Below are positions 1-6,952 of a stretch of DNA of 38,089 nt, in pieces. The stretch is taken from NCBI GenBank assembly GCA_958423535.1, contig CATZRJ010000015.1, positions 1 to 38,089 of the forward strand, in the 5' to 3' direction. A program made the translations under genes and the position numbers. The notes under the pieces are model-generated. The model was not told the origin of the DNA. It worked only from the letters and a program-made list of their open reading frames with translations, and did no database searches. Position 1 is the first letter of the stretch; every line of letters begins with the position of its first letter. Source of the stretch: an uncultured Collinsella sp. Its GTDB lineage: Bacteria > Actinomycetota > Coriobacteriia > Coriobacteriales > Coriobacteriaceae.

Positions 1-356
1 GCTACTTTGCCGAGATCTATCGCTCGGGCTTGCAGTCGATTCCGCGCGGTCAATATGAGGCCGCCGAGGTGCTGGGCTACTCGCGTCTACAGACGTTTTT
101 GTACATTGTGATGCCGCAGGTCGCCAAGCGCATTTTGCCGGCGATGGGCAACGAGATCATCACACTGGTCAAAGACACGTCGCTGGCGTTTGCCATTGGC
201 GTGGGTGAGATGTTCTCGACCGCCAAGGCGCTGGTTGCCTCGCAGGTGAGCATGGTGCCGTTTGCGATTGCGGCGCTGATCTACTGGGTCTTTAACTTTG
301 TGGTCGAGATGCTGCTGGGCGCCGCCGAGAAAAAATTGGATTACTACCATGACTAG
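1..356 (+). CDS. Amino-acid ABC transporter permease, C-terminal part (partial at window edge)
   Basis: This is the last 117 codons of an inner-membrane permease of the HisM/GlnP polar amino-acid uptake family; the reading frame is open from base 3 and the start lies outside the window. The EAA loop that docks on the ATPase is visible (YEAAEVLGYSRLQTF...MPQ, coded around bases 54-119), with the Gly and Pro spaced as in the family, followed by the conserved stretch KDTSLAFAIGVGE and a last hydrophobic helix (IAALIYWVFNFVVEMLL). The ATPase gene follows after 173 bases on the same strand, so the two probably form one importer; the substrate-binding protein must lie upstream. The substrate cannot be read from this fragment. 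Confidence 0.9.
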   Translation, partial: YFAEIYRSGLQSIPRGQYEAAEVLGYSRLQTFLYIVMPQVAKRILPAMGNEIITLVKDTSLAFAIGVGEMFSTAKALVASQVSMVPFAIAALIYWVFNFVVEMLLGAAEKKLDYYHD

Positions 357-362
357 ATCGTT

Positions 363-422
363 CAGCCGTTCTAGCGAACGGCGGACTGCTCGACGCTGCG
401 CGCGTGCCTGACGGCCAATCTG
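363..422 (+). repeat. Dispersed gene-end element, copy 1 (CCGTTC-TAGC-GAACGG palindrome plus conserved tail)
   Basis: A 6-bp perfect stem (366-371 with 376-381) closes a 4-base loop TAGC. The 60-base segment matches the reverse strand of 30599-30659; in the first 40 aligned columns 34 are identical, and both end in CCAATCTG. The loop contains a TAG that is in frame with the permease, 18 bases after its real stop; at the second copy the matching TAA is the actual stop codon of the nitroreductase gene. Confidence 0.6.
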
Positions 423-436
423 CTCCTCAAGCCGTC

Positions 437-476
437 GCTTGCGTACAGAAGTACGCGGCGCTCCTCTTTCGGAGCA
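437..476 (+). repeat. Two further short hairpins between permease and ATPase genes
   Basis: GCGTAC-AGAA-GTACGC (440-455) is followed at once by GCTCC-TCTTTC-GGAGC (460-475). With the palindrome at 366-381 this makes three hairpins in 110 bases inside an apparent operon. They may set relative expression of permease and ATPase or protect the upstream mRNA end; no T-run follows them, so they do not look like terminators. Confidence 0.4.
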
Positions 477-529
477 CATTGTCTCGCCAGTCACACGCTC
501 GCTGACTTTTTAAACACATGGAGGTTCCC

Positions 530-1294
530 GTGTCCGGAACGGTAATGAAAATATCGAACGCGCGCAAGGCGTTTGGCGGCAATGAGGTGCTCAAGGATAT
601 CTCACTCGAGGTAAAGCGTGGCGAGGTCGTAGCGATTATTGGACCTTCGGGCGGCGGTAAGTCAACGCTGCTGCGCTGCGCTACGCTGCTCGAGGCACTC
701 GACGGTGGCTCGCTTTCGTTTGGCGACCTTGCCGTTGCGACGGACACGGGGTCGGGTGCGGTATATGCGAAAGGCGACGTGCCCAAGCGGGCGCGCTCGC
801 GATTTGGCCTGGTGTTTCAGAACTACAATCTGTTTCCGCACTATACCGTGATGAAAAATATTACCGACGCTCCGATTCGTGTGCTCAAGCGCCCGCGCGA
901 GCAGGCGGAGGCACGCGCACGCGAGTTGATCGCGCAGATGGGGCTTGCGGGCAACGAGAACAAGGTGCCTTGCGAGCTTTCGGGCGGTCAACAACAGCGC
1001 GTGAGTATTGCCCGCGCCCTGGCGCTCGACCCGGAAATCTTGTTCTTTGACGAGCCGACTTCGGCGCTCGATCCCGAGCTGACGGCCGAGGTATTGCGTG
1101 TCATTAAAGACCTTGCCGCGCAGAATATGACGATGGTGATCGTGACCCACGCGATGCAATTTGCGCGCGATGTTGCCGACCGCGTAGTCTTTATGGACGG
1201 CGGTCGCATTGTCGAGGAGGGTCCTGCCGAGCAGGTTATCGATCATCCTCGTGAGCAACGCACCCGTGAGTTCTTGAGCCGTATCGAGGGCTAG
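530..1294 (+). CDS. Amino-acid ABC transporter ATP-binding protein (GlnQ/HisP family)
   Basis: Cytoplasmic ATPase that powers uptake through the permease encoded just upstream. All nucleotide-binding motifs are intact: Walker A GPSGGGKST, Q-loop in VFQNYNLFP, signature LSGGQQQRVSIARAL, Walker B ILFFDEPTSALDPE with the catalytic Glu, and the H-loop His in VTHAM. The length, about 254 residues, is normal. An in-frame ATG lies at 518, but ATGGAGG there reads as the ribosome-binding site for GTG 530 (GGAGG, 5-base spacing), so I place the start at 530. A strong terminator follows the stop. Substrate class (polar amino acids) follows from family similarity; the exact amino acid is unknown. Confidence 0.93.
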   Translation: MSGTVMKISNARKAFGGNEVLKDISLEVKRGEVVAIIGPSGGGKSTLLRCATLLEALDGGSLSFGDLAVATDTGSGAVYAKGDVPKRARSRFGLVFQNYNLFPHYTVMKNITDAPIRVLKRPREQAEARARELIAQMGLAGNENKVPCELSGGQQQRVSIARALALDPEILFFDEPTSALDPELTAEVLRVIKDLAAQNMTMVIVTHAMQFARDVADRVVFMDGGRIVEEGPAEQVIDHPREQRTREFLSRIEG

Positions 1295-1316
1295 GCTCAG
1301 CTATATATTGAGAAAA

Positions 1317-1353
1317 AGCCGCCGCAGGTCTTATGGTCTGCGGCGGCTTTTAT
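1317..1353 (+). terminator. Intrinsic terminator after the amino-acid ABC ATPase
   Basis: GCCGCCGCAG (1318-1327) pairs perfectly with CTGCGGCGGC (1338-1347) and is followed by TTTTATTT. Preceding A-run (AAAAA) could make it work on the reverse strand too. Confidence 0.9.
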
Positions 1354-1355
1354 TT

Positions 1356-1591
1356 GTATCGATGGGGTTTAATAATCGCCTCGCATGCGTTCTTCTTCCT
1401 CTCGCCGCCTGTATTCATACGTGCGCCGAAAGGTATGCATGGATAGTCGTCCGTGAGGGTAGGGTGGTGCCATAGGACATTTGGAGGGTGAGTCGGCTCG
1501 GCTGCCGACCATGCTGCTCCCGGGACGGCACCGACCGCGAACTCTCCCCGTTGGCGTCGCGCATTGCGCGCGGCCCTGTAAGGAGGTCATC
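1356..1591 (+). other. Leader region before the EF-G-like gene
   Basis: No gene recognised. It holds a small hairpin GTCGGC-TCGGCT-GCCGAC (1492-1509) and a ribosome-binding site at 1580. A promoter could not be assigned with confidence. Confidence 0.3.
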
Positions 1592-3667
1592 ATGGGTGCT
1601 CCCAAGACCGGTAATGTAAGGAACGTGGTGCTCGTAGGCCAAGGCGGGGTGGGCAAGACTTCACTCGCCGAAGCCATGCTCCACCTTTCCGGCAAGACCG
1701 CCCGCCTGGGCGGCCACGACGGCACCAAGCCCACGCTCGACTATGACCCCGAAGAGGTCAAGCGTGCGTTTTCCATCTCGACGACCATTGCGCCGATCGA
1801 CTGGAAGGGCGCGCGCATCAATGTGCTCGATGCCCCGTGCTACCCCGATTTTATCGGCGACGCCTTTGCCGCGATGAGCGTCTGCGAAACGGCTCTGTTT
1901 GTGGTCGACGCCGAGGCCGGCCCGCAGCCTACGACGGTTAAGCTCTGGTATGCCGCCGAGGACCTGCGCCTGGCGCGTGCGGTGTTCGTGAACCGCCTGT
2001 CGCGCTCCGAGGCCAGCTTTGCGACCACGATGGACCTGCTGCAGGAGCGCTTTGGTACGCGCCTGGGCGCCGTGACCCTTCCCTGGGGCGAGGGCGAGGA
2101 CTTTGACGGCATCATCGACCTGGTGCGCATGAAGGCACGCCATTGCAACGGCACCGAAGCCGTTGAGTCGGAGATTCCCGAGGAGTATCGTGCCCAGGCC
2201 GAGGAAGCCCACGACCATCTGTGCGAGCTGGTGGCCGAGGCCGACGATGAGCTGATGATGAAGTACCTGGAGGGCGAGGAGACGCTGACGCAGGAGGAGC
2301 TTGAGGGCCTGCTGTCGAAGGCGATCGCCGAGCGTATCTTTGTGCCAGTCTTTGCGGGCGATTGCATTAAGGAGCAGGGCGTCAACTCGCTGATGGACGA
2401 CATCGCCACGTACTTCCCGGCGCCGACGGACTACGGCGAGATGCCGCTCATCGACGGCGATTCGCTTAAGATCTCGAGTGACGATGACCGTCCGGTGGCA
2501 TTTGTGTTTAAGACCCTGGCCGATCCGCAGCAGGGCCGCATCAGCTTTATCAAGGTGCTGACGGGCACGCTTGAGCCGGGCCTTGAGCTGATCAACGCGC
2601 GTACCCGCAAGAGCGATCGTCTGGCTCACCTGTATGTGATGTGCGGCCGCGACATGACTGAGGTCGGCCACGCTTATGCCGGCGATATCATCGTGGCGCC
2701 CAAGCTGGCGGCCGAGACGGGCGATACGCTCTCGATTACCGGCAAGGTCGAGGCTGCGGCGTTCAAGTTCCCCAACTCGCAGTACCGTATCGCCATTGAG
2801 GCCGAGAATCGCGGCGACGAAGAGAAGCTCTACACGTTTATCGAGAAGGCCTGCAAGGCCGATCCGACTATGAGCATCGACCGCGACGAGGAGACCGGCC
2901 AGACCATCATTTCGGCGGTGGGCGAGGCGCAGGTTTCGGTGCTGCTCAACCGTTTGGAGGATCGTACCAAGGTCGTGGCCAAAAGCGTGCCGATCCGCAT
3001 TCCGTATCGCGAGACCATCCGCCGCACGGCGAGCGCACAGGGCCGCCATAAGAAGCAGACCGGTGGTGCCGGTCAGTATGGCGACTGCTGGCTGCGCGTT
3101 GAGCCGCTCATTGGGCCCGATGGCACGAGCGATGGCTATGAGTTTGTGGACGAGGTCGTAGGTGGCCGTATTCCGCGCTCGCTGATTCCCGCCGTGGACA
3201 AGGGCGTCCAGGAGACCATGAAGGACGGCATCATTGCCGGCTACCCGCTTACGGGCATTCGCGTGGCTGTGTACGACGGCTCGTATCACAGCGTCGACTC
3301 CAACGAGATGGCGTTCCGCGCGGCGGCTCGCATCGGCCTGCGCAAGGCATGCGCCGATGCCGACCCGGTGGTGCTGGAGCCCATCGAGGAAATCACGGTG
3401 ACTATCCCCGAGAGCTACGCCGGCGCCGTGATGGGCGACATCTCGGCCTCGCGCGGTCGCGTGACGGGCATGGAGACCGATGAGCGCGGCGACACCGTGG
3501 TCATCGCCCAGGCGCCTCTCGCCGAGCTGACGGATTATTCGACGCGTCTGCGCTCTATCACGCGCGGCACGGGCGACTTTACCATGAAGCCCGCGGGCTA
3601 TGAGCAGGTGCCTTATGACGTTCAGGCCAAGCTGGTCGAGCGCTATGAGGAGGGCCGCGCCAAATAG
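1592..3667 (+). CDS. Elongation factor G-like GTPase (EF-G2 type)
   Basis: A 691-residue translational GTPase of the EF-G superfamily, but not the housekeeping factor. Domains follow the EF-G order: GTPase (about 1-270), domain II, then III-V ending in the EF-G C-terminal fold. G1 is GQGGVGKTS (16-24). The switch II motif, normally DTPGHVDF, reads DAPCYPDF (80-87): the catalytic His is Tyr. The G4 motif NKxD is replaced by NRLSR (134-138). Actinobacterial EF-G2 proteins are known to lack the catalytic His, and their role is unsettled. The ATG at 1592 has an ideal ribosome-binding site (AAGGAGGT, 1580-1587); the upstream extension of the frame has no EF-G similarity. It stands alone, with a 240-base leader. 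Confidence 0.85.
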   Translation: MGAPKTGNVRNVVLVGQGGVGKTSLAEAMLHLSGKTARLGGHDGTKPTLDYDPEEVKRAFSISTTIAPIDWKGARINVLDAPCYPDFIGDAFAAMSVCETALFVVDAEAGPQPTTVKLWYAAEDLRLARAVFVNRLSRSEASFATTMDLLQERFGTRLGAVTLPWGEGEDFDGIIDLVRMKARHCNGTEAVESEIPEEYRAQAEEAHDHLCELVAEADDELMMKYLEGEETLTQEELEGLLSKAIAERIFVPVFAGDCIKEQGVNSLMDDIATYFPAPTDYGEMPLIDGDSLKISSDDDRPVAFVFKTLADPQQGRISFIKVLTGTLEPGLELINARTRKSDRLAHLYVMCGRDMTEVGHAYAGDIIVAPKLAAETGDTLSITGKVEAAAFKFPNSQYRIAIEAENRGDEEKLYTFIEKACKADPTMSIDRDEETGQTIISAVGEAQVSVLLNRLEDRTKVVAKSVPIRIPYRETIRRTASAQGRHKKQTGGAGQYGDCWLRVEPLIGPDGTSDGYEFVDEVVGGRIPRSLIPAVDKGVQETMKDGIIAGYPLTGIRVAVYDGSYHSVDSNEMAFRAAARIGLRKACADADPVVLEPIEEITVTIPESYAGAVMGDISASRGRVTGMETDERGDTVVIAQAPLAELTDYSTRLRSITRGTGDFTMKPAGYEQVPYDVQAKLVERYEEGRAK

Positions 3668-3704
3668 CGTGGGGCTTTGCCTGCAACATGCATGCCGATA
3701 CAAG

Positions 3705-3730
3705 GGCCGCTCTGGGTAACCGGGGCGGCC
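3705..3730 (+). terminator. Weak terminator-like hairpin after the EF-G-like gene
   Basis: GGCCGC (3705-3710) pairs with GCGGCC (3725-3730) and is followed by TAATTTG. The stem is short and the T-run poor. Confidence 0.4.
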
Positions 3731-3795
3731 TAATTTGATCCCTTGGGGACGGAGGAAAACGGATCTTTTATGGGTTACGGGAGGCGCGGTCGGCG

Positions 3796-4779
3796 CTAGT
3801 CTCCGGATGCCTGGTTGTGGCCGGTGGCGTAGTCGATCTGCACATGCGGCTGCAGGTTGTAGCAATATACGTGGAAGCAGAGAGTCTTGCCGTGGTCCTC
3901 GACCGATTGCGCCTCAAGGCGCACGCCGCGGCAGACAAGTTCCTCTTCGTTATACATGGGCGTGACGCGGTAGAGCACGTGGTTGCCCGTATCGCGGATG
4001 TAGCCGAGAATCTGCTCCTCAAACGGCAGCATGCCCGTTTCGTTGAGATAACGCGTGCCGGTGAGGAGATTTTTGCGGTTGGCGTTTTCGCCGCAGAGCG
4101 ACCAGGCGATAAGGTGGCAGCGGTTGTAGAGGCTCTGGCCCGGAATAAAGTCGTAGCGCTGCTGGTGCCAGCCGGCGGGGTGGATGCGCGAGATATCGCC
4201 GCGCTCGCCTTGACCGAGTGACTCGGGGCCCACGCAGGCGAGCGCTTTGCGAGTGCGGCCCAGGCTGTCGAGCTTGGAGAACTTCTTAAAGCAGCCCTCT
4301 TTGGTGGCTCGCTCGTATTCATCGAGTGTGAATGACGGCGTGCCCAGCGGGTGCGTGCTGTCGGCGCGCAGGGCCACATAGGGGTTGCCCGCGTAGTCGG
4401 GAATGCTGCTGAGGTATACGCCGCGGGCGCGGTCGAGATCGGGGTTTTCGACCTCGTCGATGGGGGTGGCGGCGCTGTCTGCGGAAGCGCCGTCGCCGGT
4501 GTCGGTCGCGGCGGAATCGGTGACGACGCCAGAGTCTTGGCTATTTTGAGAGACCGAGGAGCTCGCTGTTCCCGATTCGAGCCGGGCAACCAGGTCTGCC
4601 TCGTCGTCGGTGCGGCTGGGGCTTTCGTTTTGCTTTTCGGCCAGAGCTGCTGCCTGCTCATCACTTTGCGGCGAGAGCAGTCTGGGCGCCCCGTCCAGTG
4701 ACCCTGTGAACAACGCAAATCCCAGCACCACGGCGGTGCCGATGGAAAGTACTTGCTTGTAGGCGGACTTGCGCGACAT
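3796..4779 (-). CDS. Secreted or membrane-anchored DNA/RNA non-specific endonuclease
   Basis: A 327-residue protein with a basic N-terminus and one hydrophobic segment (about residues 9-27), so it is exported and possibly anchored. A Ser/Ala/Asp/Thr-rich linker (about 35-115) leads to a C-terminal nuclease of the Endonuclease_NS_2 (EndA-like) type. Seen motifs are YNRCHLIAWSL, which carries the general-base His in the place of the DRGH motif, and ENANRKNLLTGTRYLNE, with the metal-binding Asn, followed by the family-typical GNHVLYRVTP and YNLQPHVQIDYATG. Likely role is extracellular nucleic-acid degradation or DNA uptake. ATG 4779 is preceded by AGGAG. It is a single gene, opposite in direction to its neighbours. 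Confidence 0.85.
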   Translation of the reverse strand: MSRKSAYKQVLSIGTAVVLGFALFTGSLDGAPRLLSPQSDEQAAALAEKQNESPSRTDDEADLVARLESGTASSSVSQNSQDSGVVTDSAATDTGDGASADSAATPIDEVENPDLDRARGVYLSSIPDYAGNPYVALRADSTHPLGTPSFTLDEYERATKEGCFKKFSKLDSLGRTRKALACVGPESLGQGERGDISRIHPAGWHQQRYDFIPGQSLYNRCHLIAWSLCGENANRKNLLTGTRYLNETGMLPFEEQILGYIRDTGNHVLYRVTPMYNEEELVCRGVRLEAQSVEDHGKTLCFHVYCYNLQPHVQIDYATGHNQASGD

Positions 4780-4908
4780 TGAGGCTCCTGGATGGACGGT
4801 TGGGAATCTACCAGTCTAGCAGGAGCCGGCAGGGGCCGTTCTGCCGAACAAATACTCAAGATTTGGGACAAACGCTACCGATTCATTTGCCTCATATTTG
4901 ACGTATGG

Positions 4909-5055
4909 CTAGATCGAGGTGGGGTCGAGCCAGTTGAGCTTGCACTCCGTTTTGGTTGAGAGCGGCTGACGGACCAGGGCGTCCGCATGGGTTGCGGGCG
5001 CCTTTTTAACGGGTAAACGGTCGAAAAATTCAGGTGAACGGTCAAATCGGAACAT
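4909..5055 (-). CDS. Possible 48-residue protein divergent from the PTS locus
   Basis: Reverse-strand frame from ATG (5055) to TAG (4909-4911) encoding 48 residues, beginning MFRFDRSPEFFDRLPVKK and ending KTECKLNWLDPTSI. I recognise no family. Codon choice in the second half (GAC GCC CTG GTC CGT CAG CCG CTC) looks like real coding sequence of this genome, and amino-acid make-up is balanced. Against it: there is no clear ribosome-binding site, and a terminator-like hairpin reads across it on the plus strand. A TATGAT -10-like box lies 12 bases before the ATG, overlapping the repeated ATACGGAC motif. It could also be the end of a decayed gene. Confidence 0.35.
   Translation of the reverse strand: MFRFDRSPEFFDRLPVKKAPATHADALVRQPLSTKTECKLNWLDPTSI
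4978..5007 (+). terminator. Terminator-like hairpin upstream of the aldolase-PTS operon
   Basis: Ten base pairs (4978-4987 with 4993-5002, one G-T pair) around a 5-base loop, then TTTTT. No plus-strand gene precedes it for over a kilobase, so it either ends an unseen transcript, is an attenuator, or is incidental to the small reverse-strand frame. Confidence 0.45.
5016..5043. repeat. AACGGTC direct repeat, 21-bp period
   Basis: AACGGTC occurs at 5016-5022 and 5037-5043, two helical turns apart, as many regulator sites are. Because the repeats also fall in the same frame of the possible small reverse gene (encoding DR twice), they may simply be coding. Confidence 0.3.
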
Positions 5056-5070
5056 TTCAAACGAAATATC

Positions 5071-5094
5071 ATACGGACATCCGAATATACGGAC
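5071..5094. promoter_or_regulatory. Candidate operator: tandem ATACGGAC
   Basis: ATACGGAC at 5071-5078 and again at 5087-5094, 16 bp apart, with an internal inverted CGGA-CA-TCCG (5074-5083). A close match in reverse orientation (GTCCGTAC) lies at 11084-11091, upstream of the transaldolase gene of the same locus. A binding site for the local GntR/UTRA regulator is a reasonable inference. Confidence 0.4.
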
Positions 5095-5116
5095 GTTTGT
5101 GATGACCTAGTTGTCG

Positions 5117-5160
5117 ATCAAGAACGGCGGCCGGCACCCCCTGTGCGGTCGCCACTTGAT
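5117..5160 (+). promoter_or_regulatory. Leader stem-loop before the aldolase ribosome-binding site
   Basis: Outer stem ATCAAG/CTTGAT (5117-5122, 5155-5160) and inner stem GGCGGCCG/CGGTCGCC (5126-5133, 5146-5153, one G-T pair) around a 12-base loop, ending 19 bases before AGGAGG. It probably stabilises or gates the operon mRNA. Confidence 0.45.
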
Positions 5161-5192
5161 ACATCCAGTGGAGACAACAGGAGGCAAACACT

Positions 5193-6044
5193 ATGTACGT
5201 AACCTTGCGCGAAGTCCTGGCAGAGGCTAACCAGCTCAACATGGCCGTTGGTGCTTTCAACACCCATAACCTTGAGATGTGCCCGTCGATTATTCGCGTC
5301 GCGGCTCGCCTGCACACCCCCGTGATCATCCAGACCTCCGAGGGCACCGCCAGCTACGTTGGTCATCGCAACCTGGTTGCTGTGTGCAAGTCCATGGCCG
5401 AGGAGTACGGCGTCAACGTCGTTCTCCACCTCGACCACGCCAAGAACTTCGACGAGATTCGCAAGGCTCTCGAGGCCGGTTATAGCTCGGTAATGTTTGA
5501 CGGCTCCGCGCTTCCCTTCAAGGAGAACATCCTTGGTACCAAGCGCATCGTCGAGATGGCTCAGGCCCACGGCGCTTCCGTTGAGGCCGAGCTCGGTACC
5601 GTCGGCGGTACCGAGGATGGCGTCGCCGTCGCCGATGCCGACGTGCGCTATACCGATCCCGAGCAGGCTGTTGAGTTCATCGAGAAGACCGGCATCGACG
5701 CCCTTGCCGTCGCTATCGGCACCAACCATGGCCAGTACAAGTCCAAGACCAACATCTCCTTCGATCAGCTCGAGAAGATCCGCGATGCCGTGAACGGCTT
5801 CCCCCTGGTCATCCATGGTGGCACCGGTGTTAAGGACGAGGACGTTCGTCACGTCATCGACCTGGGTATCCGTAAGTTCAATGTTGGTACCGATCTGCTC
5901 GTCAACTGGAACAAGACCTCCAAGCAGTGCTATGACGAGCTCAAGGAGAACGCCTCCAACCGCAACATGGTTATGCCTGCTCAAAAGGCCGTCGAAGAGG
6001 TTGTCGAGCACCGCATCAGCCTGTTCAAGAATATCGTCGCTTAG
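5193..6044 (+). CDS. Class II ketose-bisphosphate aldolase (fructose/tagatose-bisphosphate aldolase family)
   Basis: A 283-residue zinc aldolase that cleaves a ketose 1,6-bisphosphate to dihydroxyacetone phosphate and an aldehyde phosphate. Family residues are present: Asp81 and zinc ligand His82 in LHLDHAKN, Glu133 in EAELGTVGG, zinc ligands His179 (IGTNHGQYK) and His208 (VIHGGTG), and the phosphate-binding NVGTD (230-234). The start is fixed by AGGAGG (5179-5184). Codons are strongly biased to C-ending forms, as in highly expressed genes. It is first in a co-directional series with PTS IIA 15 bases downstream. Fructose versus tagatose or another ketose cannot be decided; it might also serve central glycolysis. 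Confidence 0.9.
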   Translation: MYVTLREVLAEANQLNMAVGAFNTHNLEMCPSIIRVAARLHTPVIIQTSEGTASYVGHRNLVAVCKSMAEEYGVNVVLHLDHAKNFDEIRKALEAGYSSVMFDGSALPFKENILGTKRIVEMAQAHGASVEAELGTVGGTEDGVAVADADVRYTDPEQAVEFIEKTGIDALAVAIGTNHGQYKSKTNISFDQLEKIRDAVNGFPLVIHGGTGVKDEDVRHVIDLGIRKFNVGTDLLVNWNKTSKQCYDELKENASNRNMVMPAQKAVEEVVEHRISLFKNIVA

Positions 6045-6059
6045 GGACGAGGCGCACCG

Positions 6060-6509
6060 ATGCAGATTACGGAGATGCTCAAGCGCGAAAACGTTCGCCT
6101 TGTCGATTCTGTCGATTCCTGGCAGGACGCGATCAAGCTCGCCATCGCTCCGCTCAACGAGGGCGGCTACGTCGAGGATCGCTATGCGGATGAGATCATC
6201 CGCGCCACCAACGAGATGGGTCCCTACTACGTGCTCACCGAAGACGTCGCGCTGATTCACGGCCGCCCCGAGGATGGCTGCATTAAAGGTCAGCTTGCCG
6301 TGACGGTCCTGAAGAAGCCCGTTAAGTTTTCGGAAGACAGCTTTGATGTTCGTCTTCTGGTCGCACTTGCAGCCGAGGATTCTAATTCTCATATCGAGGC
6401 CATGCAGGTGCTTGCCGGCATCTTCATGGACGAAGATAAGATTGCGCAAATCGTCGCTTCGGATGACGCCGACGAGATTTATCAGGCATTTACGGGTGCG
6501 ACGGCGTAA
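6060..6509 (+). CDS. PTS system EIIA component, mannitol/fructose/ascorbate class
   Basis: A 149-residue cytoplasmic phosphocarrier that takes phosphate from HPr and passes it to the IIB protein encoded next. The phosphorylation site is His67 in ALIHGRPEDG, matching the UlaC-type pattern (H-x-RPEDG). The EIIA-2 fold is supported along the full length, including the C-terminal helices (AMQVLAGIFMDEDKIAQIV). It starts 15 bases after the aldolase stop. Because IIB and IIC downstream are of the ascorbate (Ula/Sga) family, the set is complete as three separate polypeptides. Confidence 0.88.
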   Translation: MQITEMLKRENVRLVDSVDSWQDAIKLAIAPLNEGGYVEDRYADEIIRATNEMGPYYVLTEDVALIHGRPEDGCIKGQLAVTVLKKPVKFSEDSFDVRLLVALAAEDSNSHIEAMQVLAGIFMDEDKIAQIVASDDADEIYQAFTGATA

Positions 6510-6525
6510 AACAGTGTCGCTTGGT

Positions 6526-6579
6526 GCGGGCGAGTCTATGTATTCGCCCGCATCTACCCCGAGGTGGGGCACGTGCCCC
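6526..6579 (+). repeat. Intra-operon hairpin and 14-bp palindrome between PTS IIA and IIB
   Basis: GCGGGCGA (6526-6533) pairs perfectly with TCGCCCGC (6544-6551); then CCCC-GAGGT-GGGG, and a perfect palindrome GGGGCACGTGCCCC (6566-6579) just before the IIB ribosome-binding site. No T-run follows. Likely an mRNA processing, stability or translation-control element that sets IIA:IIB ratio. Confidence 0.5.
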
Positions 6580-6592
6580 CAAAGGAAAGGAA

Positions 6593-6898
6593 ATGAACAT
6601 GGTCAAGATTTTGTGCTGCTGCGGCAATGGTCTTGGAAGCAGCTTTGCCTGCCAGATGGCTATCGAGCAGGTTATGAAGAAGCTCGGGGTCCAGTGCAAG
6701 ATGGACCACGACAGCGTTTCCAGCGCCGCGGGTGCCTCCAAGGGCTTTGACGTGATTGTCGCTGCCGAGAACTTCAAGACGCAGATCGAGAGCTACAACA
6801 CCGGTCTTCCCTGCGTGTTCCTTAAGCGCCTTGTCGATAAGAAGGAAATCGAGGAGAAGCTGACTCCGGTGCTCAAGGAGATGGGCGTCCTAGAGTAA
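6593..6898 (+). CDS. PTS system EIIB component, lactose/ascorbate (UlaB-like) type
   Basis: A small phosphocarrier of about 101 residues. The N-terminal P-loop CCCGNGLGSS carries the Cys that becomes phosphorylated before transfer to the sugar held by the IIC channel; three consecutive Cys are present, the last being in the canonical CGNGxGSS position. Length fits the family. The start ATG 6593 follows AAAGGA with suitable spacing; ATG 6599, two codons in, is an alternative. Gene order IIA-IIB-IIC supports one transporter. Confidence 0.9.
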   Translation: MNMVKILCCCGNGLGSSFACQMAIEQVMKKLGVQCKMDHDSVSSAAGASKGFDVIVAAENFKTQIESYNTGLPCVFLKRLVDKKEIEEKLTPVLKEMGVLE

Positions 6899-6918
6899 GG
6901 GTCTTTTCACCTAGATTG

Positions 6919-6930
6919 ATAGAAATGTAC
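6919..6930. promoter_or_regulatory. ATAGAAATGTAC motif before PTS IIC (shared with transaldolase promoter region)
   Basis: The 12 bases are the exact reverse complement of 11088-11099 (GTACATTTCTAT), upstream of the transaldolase gene. A common regulator site is inferred. Confidence 0.35.
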
Positions 6931-6952
6931 ATGAGAAAAAGGGGTGTACAAC

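Noticed and set aside
1661..3865. Long reverse-strand frame (734 codons) opposite the EF-G-like gene
   Set aside because: Pure antisense shadow: Arg/His/Leu-rich with no domain, no ribosome-binding site; the plus-strand protein is clearly EF-G-like.
4875..5072. Alternative 65-codon reverse frame overlapping the 48-codon one
   Set aside because: Ser/Arg/Pro-rich and poorer in codon character than the overlapping frame ending LNWLDPTSI.
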